A DNA stretch of 64,000 nt from Flavobacterium sp. NRK F7 (GTDB taxonomy: Bacteria > Bacteroidota > Bacteroidia > Flavobacteriales > Flavobacteriaceae): the NCBI RefSeq assembly GCF_024054195.1, contig NZ_JAMXLB010000001.1, forward strand, positions 2,309,085 through 2,373,084, given 5' to 3'. Position numbers and translations under genes: made by a program. Of the stretch, positions 59,858 through 64,000 are shown in pieces. Positions within the stretch are counted from its first letter, which is position 1. Each line of letters starts with the position of its first letter. The notes under the pieces are model-generated. The model had not been told where the DNA came from, ran no database searches, and saw nothing but the letters and a program-made list of their open reading frames with translations.

Positions 59858-59890
59858 ATCATTTTCCATTCTATTTCACAACTTAGGGAA

Positions 59891-59916
59891 AACCCTAGAT
59901 TTTAAAATCTAGGTTT
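59891..59916 (+). terminator. Hairpin after the patatin gene
   Basis: CCTAGATTTTAAAATCTAGG (59894-59913) is a perfect 20-base palindrome flanked by A and T residues. The T-tail is weak. Confidence 0.65.
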
Positions 59917-59979
59917 AATCCTATTCCATGGCTTTATTAGTTTTCTCAACTTGCAATAGTAAAAAAAATACTATTCCTT

Positions 59980-61476
59980 ATGAGAACACAAATTTTATTC
60001 AAAACACAACTTGTATTGATAATTTTATTATCATTTCAATTTGGGATTGCCCAAAACATCCAAGTTAAAAGTACACCTGATGAACCAGGGGAAAGAAAAG
60101 CATCGTCTATTGTAAAATTATTAGGTATTCCTTTAAATAATGTTTCTGTTTCAGTCGTTTATGGAACCGATTCTTTAGAAGTAAAAAATGCTTTTATACT
60201 TAATAAAAAGAATCCTTCTAAATATTTTGAGACCAAAGCCAGTCTTAAAGATTTAAAAAATGGAACTGTTGAAGCTACTGTCATATTTCCTCATTCAGGT
60301 TTAGAACCAAAACCAAGAGAAAAGATTTTTGCATATGGAACTAAAGTCTATTTTTCATGGGCAAGAACTCATATTCCAAATGGAGCAACAGAAGAACTTA
60401 CCATTAATAGTCCAGTGAGTAGTTTTGTAATGCCAAGACCTTTAACAATAGCTTATATGGGAGATTCTTATGCTTCTGGTGAAGGTGGTAAAGGGGATGA
60501 GCCATGGGAAAATGACGCTTGTCATCGTTCCAATAATAGTGGAGGTGTTTTAGCAATAAAAAAACTAATTGCTGAAAGAAAAGATGTAGCCTTTGATTAT
60601 GTGAATACAACTTGTAGTGGAGCAAGAGTAATTGACTTTTTTTTAGTAGCACAACCTGTTGATCCTAGCAAAAATGCAACCAAACAAGATAAGCAATTGG
60701 ATATTGTTAAAAGTTGGTTATCAAGAAAAAAATATGACGGTTTAGATATTTTACTTGCTGATGGTGGCGGTAATGATATTGGTTTTGGAAACCTTGTTGG
60801 TAGCGGCTTATTATCTTTTTTTAGAGAGTTAAGAACCGACAAAGCTCTTAACCAAGAATTAAATACAGCGCTCGATAATTTACCAGATGTTTATGAATCA
60901 TTCATGAATTTTTTGAATGCAGAAATAACTCCTTCAAAAATTGTTTGGATGAATTATCCCAATCCTTTAATTGGTGAAGGAGATAGACTATGTTATCAAC
61001 ATCCGAGTGCATGCTGGGGAATCCTAGAAAATCAAATTGCCAATGAAGATTGGGAATTTATAAACAATAATATATTTAAAAAATTAAATGATAGAGTAGC
61101 GGAAGCGGCAACCCTTCATGGTTGGGATTTAGTAGATGTCTCTAAAAAAGCAAACGGTTTTGGAGTTTGTAATTGTGAAGGATATTTTAATACACTTGGC
61201 CAATCCATAATGAGACAAGGTGATGAAAGAGGGACTTTTCATCCAAATGTAAGGGGATTCAAAGTAATTTATAAAGAAGCTATATATAAAAAATTAGATG
61301 CAAATGTAGATGCCATTTTTAAAGACAGAAAAATGTTAGCAATTAAGAAAGCGAAGGAAGCTGCCAAAGCAAGAATAAAATTGCAAAATAATAAGAAAAA
61401 AGAACTGACTTTGATTAATAATCAATCCAATTTTTCAGATAAAATAAAACCATTAAAGAAAGTTTCTTTAGAATAA
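59980..61476 (+). CDS. Exported SGNH/GDSL-type hydrolase
   Basis: This 498-residue protein has a signal peptide (I-L-L-S-F-Q-F-G-I, cleavage near A-Q-N, residue 26). After ~130 residues of a beta-rich N-terminal part, the SGNH blocks follow: A-Y-M-G-D-S-Y-A-S-G-E-G near 159, T-C-S-G-A near 210, D-G-G-G-N-D-I-G near 265 and F-H-P-N near 425. The set Ser, Gly, Asn and His is complete. The C-terminal ~50 residues are Lys/Ala-rich and helical. It probably acts on an ester or acyl group of surface polymers. It leads a run of exported protein genes. Confidence 0.88.
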   Translation: MRTQILFKTQLVLIILLSFQFGIAQNIQVKSTPDEPGERKASSIVKLLGIPLNNVSVSVVYGTDSLEVKNAFILNKKNPSKYFETKASLKDLKNGTVEATVIFPHSGLEPKPREKIFAYGTKVYFSWARTHIPNGATEELTINSPVSSFVMPRPLTIAYMGDSYASGEGGKGDEPWENDACHRSNNSGGVLAIKKLIAERKDVAFDYVNTTCSGARVIDFFLVAQPVDPSKNATKQDKQLDIVKSWLSRKKYDGLDILLADGGGNDIGFGNLVGSGLLSFFRELRTDKALNQELNTALDNLPDVYESFMNFLNAEITPSKIVWMNYPNPLIGEGDRLCYQHPSACWGILENQIANEDWEFINNNIFKKLNDRVAEAATLHGWDLVDVSKKANGFGVCNCEGYFNTLGQSIMRQGDERGTFHPNVRGFKVIYKEAIYKKLDANVDAIFKDRKMLAIKKAKEAAKARIKLQNNKKKELTLINNQSNFSDKIKPLKKVSLE

Positions 61477-61498
61477 AATAATTTTAAAATCCTTAAAA

Positions 61499-62281
61499 AT
61501 GAGAGCATCAATAATATATATTGGTATTATATCAATATTCATGTCTTGTCAAAATGCAACACAAGCACAAATGGAAGGGAATTACACAGGAGAAATAAAT
61601 GGAGCTATCATTACGCTGTCTTTACAAAAGCAAAGTAAAGATATGTATGTAGGAACCATGCAAGATGAGCAACAAACGTATGTTATAACAGCCCAAAAAG
61701 AAGGGAATTGCTTAAAAGGAAATGCAGTAGAGAACAATCTTCAAATCAATATTATTGTTTCGGGTTGCTTGCAAAATAATCAAATTGATATGAGTTTTGA
61801 TTTTAGTAATGTGGGTTTAGCACAAACTCAAAATGTAGTTTTTACCAAAAATGGAAGTCAAAATGCTACAGTAGTATCTAATCCAAAAACAGCAACAACA
61901 CAAAAGAGTTCTAATACGGAAAGAGATTTAAATGTTGTGGGAGTTTGGAAACAAGAACAATTGTATAATTCAGGTTCTGGAGATGGTTTTTTTGGAGGTA
62001 GTTTTACGCAAAAAGTAGTTTTCTACACTGATGGCGGAATAGCAGATGGAGGAAGTCAAGCTACTATGAGTGGAAGTGATTATTCCGGAAGTTCCTCTTC
62101 AGGTTATGGCAATAAAGCACCAGGTGTAAGTTGGTCCACAAAAAACAAACATTTATTCATTACGGTAACACAAAATGGACAAACTCAAACCGTTGATGTG
62201 GGCAAATACTACGTAGAAAATGGAAAGATGCTGATTACCAGTCAAAATGGAGCTAAAACTTTATTATTAAAAGTACAATAA
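61499..62281 (+). CDS. Lipoprotein of unknown function, two beta-barrel-like halves
   Basis: This 260-residue protein has a lipoprotein-like start (I-F-M-S-C at residues 13-17). Residues ~25-120 form a small beta-domain (G-N-Y-T-G-E-I-N-G-A) that resembles lipocalin-like or extracellular beta-barrel domains. Residues ~145-260 form a second half starting V-V-G-V-W-K-Q-E and containing a Gly/Ser-rich loop. No family was recognised with certainty. It starts 22 bases after the hydrolase stop and 28 bases before the Kelch protein start. Confidence 0.72.
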   Translation: MRASIIYIGIISIFMSCQNATQAQMEGNYTGEINGAIITLSLQKQSKDMYVGTMQDEQQTYVITAQKEGNCLKGNAVENNLQINIIVSGCLQNNQIDMSFDFSNVGLAQTQNVVFTKNGSQNATVVSNPKTATTQKSSNTERDLNVVGVWKQEQLYNSGSGDGFFGGSFTQKVVFYTDGGIADGGSQATMSGSDYSGSSSSGYGNKAPGVSWSTKNKHLFITVTQNGQTQTVDVGKYYVENGKMLITSQNGAKTLLLKVQ

Positions 62282-62308
62282 AAGATGTTCAAATTTAAAT
62301 CAAATATC

Positions 62309-63532
62309 ATGAAAAATAATCTCTTTCTATTTTTAAGTATTCTTTCAATCTTTTTAAGTTGTAGTAAAGATGATTCTAACGATGTATCCAATCTAAATCC
62401 AGATGTTTTTGATTTAGTTGCTATAGCTGATGGAGCAACAAATGTGACTTTAAATCCTACTTTTATTTGGGAACCTGCAATTGATCCAGAAGGTTTTAAT
62501 GTAACTTATGATTTGCTTATGGGAACATCAATAAATGACTTGCAACCAATAGTTACCAATATTAACGGAACCACTTTTACCACTTCAGAAAGGTTGCCTT
62601 TATCGGAAAATTTATTTTGGAGTATTAAAGCCAAAGATAATTTAGGAGCAGAAACACAAGCTAGTAGTGTCTTTAATTTTACAACAAGAAACTTGACAAA
62701 TGGCACTTTAGGTTTAAATGGTTTTACACTTTTAAATGAACACACGACTCTAGTTTTTCAAGATAAACTTTGGATATTAGGAGGAGAAGATAATGGCGTT
62801 CGCAATTCTTCTGATGGTGTGAACTGGACAGTAATTAATGCTAGTCCGCCTTTTGGTAGTAGAAAAAATCATTCATCCGTAGTATTTGATAATAAAATGT
62901 GGATCATTGGTGGGAAAACAAACACTACTAATAGTAAGAATGATGTATGGTTTTCTACGGATGGAGTTACTTGGACACAAGCAACTGCAGCAGCAGCATT
63001 TTCCATTCGTCAAGGCCATTCCTCTGTTGTTTTTGATAATAAAATGTGGGTAATTGGAGGACATCTAAATCCGTCACAATCTATACATGATGTTTGGTTT
63101 TCAACAGATGGAATTACTTGGTTACCTGCTACGAATAATGCTAATATTGCCTTTAAACAAGAGCATACAACAGTAGTTTTTAATAATAAAATGTACATGG
63201 TTAACGGAAATGAAGTTAGAAGCTCAACAAATGGAGCCACTTGGCAATTAGAAACAACTGAAACTAATTTTGGTAATCGTTCTCGTCATCAACTCGTGGT
63301 TTATGATAATAAAATTTGGTTAATAGGAGGTTTTGCAACTATTGATCGAAACGATGTTTGGTTTTCAAAAGACGGGATTAATTGGACTAGAAATGTAGAA
63401 AGTGCTAACTTTAACGATAGATCAGATCATACAGCAACTGCTTTTAAAGATAAAATTTGGGTTATTGGAGGATTGAAACTGTTTGCATCTGATTCAGAAC
63501 GACCAAATAATGGTATTTGGTTCTTGGATTAA
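62309..63532 (+). CDS. Kelch-repeat lipoprotein with fibronectin III-like domain
   Basis: The ATG at 62309 (M-K-N-N-L-F-L-F) gives 407 residues with a clean lipoprotein signal (L-S-C, residue ~17). An upstream in-frame ATG at 62285 adds eight charged residues before it. Residues ~30-130 resemble a fibronectin III-like domain (L-N-P-T-F-I-W-E-P-A). About six Kelch-type repeats then follow (S-S-V-V-F-D-N-K-M-W-I-I-G-G, D-V-W-F-S-T-D-G-V-T-W), forming a beta-propeller. It may bind polysaccharide or cell-wall material. It ends the exported-protein run. Confidence 0.85.
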   Translation: MKNNLFLFLSILSIFLSCSKDDSNDVSNLNPDVFDLVAIADGATNVTLNPTFIWEPAIDPEGFNVTYDLLMGTSINDLQPIVTNINGTTFTTSERLPLSENLFWSIKAKDNLGAETQASSVFNFTTRNLTNGTLGLNGFTLLNEHTTLVFQDKLWILGGEDNGVRNSSDGVNWTVINASPPFGSRKNHSSVVFDNKMWIIGGKTNTTNSKNDVWFSTDGVTWTQATAAAAFSIRQGHSSVVFDNKMWVIGGHLNPSQSIHDVWFSTDGITWLPATNNANIAFKQEHTTVVFNNKMYMVNGNEVRSSTNGATWQLETTETNFGNRSRHQLVVYDNKIWLIGGFATIDRNDVWFSKDGINWTRNVESANFNDRSDHTATAFKDKIWVIGGLKLFASDSERPNNGIWFLD

Positions 63533-63538
63533 TTGTAT

Positions 63539-63583
63539 AAATATCATTGTGCTATTTTCACTTGAGCACAATGATATTTTATT
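63539..63583 (+). terminator. Terminator after the Kelch gene
   Basis: AAATATCATTGTGCT (63539-63553) and AGCACAATGATATTT (63565-63579) form a 15-bp stem. A T-rich tail follows. Confidence 0.85.
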
Positions 63584-63605
63584 TATTTTTACTTAAAATC
63601 AATTT

Positions 63606-64000
63606 ATGCTTTTCTTTTTATGGTATGCTGCATTGTCTTATCTGATATTATTTACAATTATCAGCGGATGCATCTATTGGTATACTAAAGAAAAGAGCTT
63701 TAAATATTATGTTTTTTATAGTACTTTTTTGTTAGCCTACTTAAGTACTAAAGACGAACGAATTTATATTCCTTTATCAAAAATAATTGATTCAGATATT
63801 CTCTTACATTATAATTGGTTAATACAAGTAGTATTCTATAGTTTCTACTTTATTTTTGCCTTATACTTTTTAGATTTTCAAAAATTTTTGCCGAAGGTTT
63901 TTAAAAAGGTGCGCCTATTTTTATTTGCCGTAATTGGTTTATTCTTAGTATTTGCAATCGTATCGATACATTATCATCTATATTCTTTGTTTTTTTCACT
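63606..64000 (+). CDS. Membrane sensor with 7TM-type N-terminus (partial at window edge)
   Basis: An ATG at 63606 opens a frame that runs to the window end (131 codons). Four membrane helices are visible. The pattern L-L-H-Y-N-W-L-I-Q-V-V-F-Y-S-F-Y-F-I-F-A-L-Y-F-L-D-F resembles the seven-helix 7TMR-DISM region of Bacteroidota sensor kinases and LytTR proteins. The output domain lies outside the window, so the exact type cannot be told. Confidence 0.6.
   Translation, partial: MLFFLWYAALSYLILFTIISGCIYWYTKEKSFKYYVFYSTFLLAYLSTKDERIYIPLSKIIDSDILLHYNWLIQVVFYSFYFIFALYFLDFQKFLPKVFKKVRLFLFAVIGLFLVFAIVSIHYHLYSLFFS

Overview
The window looks like a piece of a chromosome from the Flavobacteriaceae (Bacteroidota), probably Flavobacterium or a close relative. 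The DNA is AT-rich and promoters show the TAnnTTTG -7 box of this phylum instead of E. coli-type -10/-35 boxes. Starts lack clear Shine-Dalgarno sequences. One secreted nuclease ends in a type IX secretion sorting domain, and the cbb3 oxidase has the CcoN-CcoO fusion usual in Bacteroidota. I saw no tRNA, rRNA, intact insertion sequence, prophage or CRISPR array.

Layout. 1-4.0 kb: end of an ABM-fold protein, secreted endonuclease I, RNA m5C methyltransferase, and an Arg/Ser/Asn-rich secreted protein. 4.0-15.9 kb: a microaerobic respiration island with an FNR-like regulator, divergent CcoI copper ATPase, ccoS-ccoNO-ccoQ-ccoP-ccoG-ccoH, a TauE/SafE-type membrane protein and convergent hemN. Three FNR-like boxes lie here. 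The boxes before ccoI, ccoS and hemN stand at exactly the same distance from a -7 box. The island also holds REP-like repeats, short tandem repeats and a striking array of 11 AAAATTTT-centred palindromes spaced two helical turns apart. 16-24 kb: a BNR-repeat lipoprotein, an ECF sigma/anti-sigma/Spy-like operon, a HAD phosphatase, an SRPBCC-SDR-photolyase operon behind a 12-bp inverted repeat, and a DUF2911 protein. 24-29.7 kb: an AraC regulator with repeated upstream elements and a PIG-L deacetylase/34-residue membrane peptide/sodium symporter operon.

29.7-45.7 kb is mostly housekeeping on the minus strand: mscS, maf, a UbiA prenyltransferase, kdsC, a DUF2520 protein, pheT, two lipoprotein hydrolases, a bestrophin, an RND efflux operon, sodC and a DUF1801 protein. 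45.8-50.8 kb is accessory: a helical protein with a 42-bp tandem repeat upstream, a beta-helix protein, a GC-rich scar, a small secreted protein, and a MORN-repeat lipoprotein gene broken by one in-frame TGA. 50.8-64 kb: recG carrying an in-frame DUF559 nuclease domain, small membrane proteins, an operon of a PP-loop ATPase with a HEAGH protein and an Asp/Asn hydroxylase-like protein, an M1 aminopeptidase with a patatin, and a run of exported proteins (SGNH hydrolase, unknown, Kelch). The window closes inside a membrane sensor.

How it fits together. The FNR-like regulator probably turns on high-affinity respiration (cbb3 subunits plus copper delivery) and oxygen-independent haem synthesis together when oxygen falls. 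The most unusual items are the DUF559 insertion in RecG, the phased palindrome array at 14.1-14.3 kb, and the fixed-spacing FNR promoter set.
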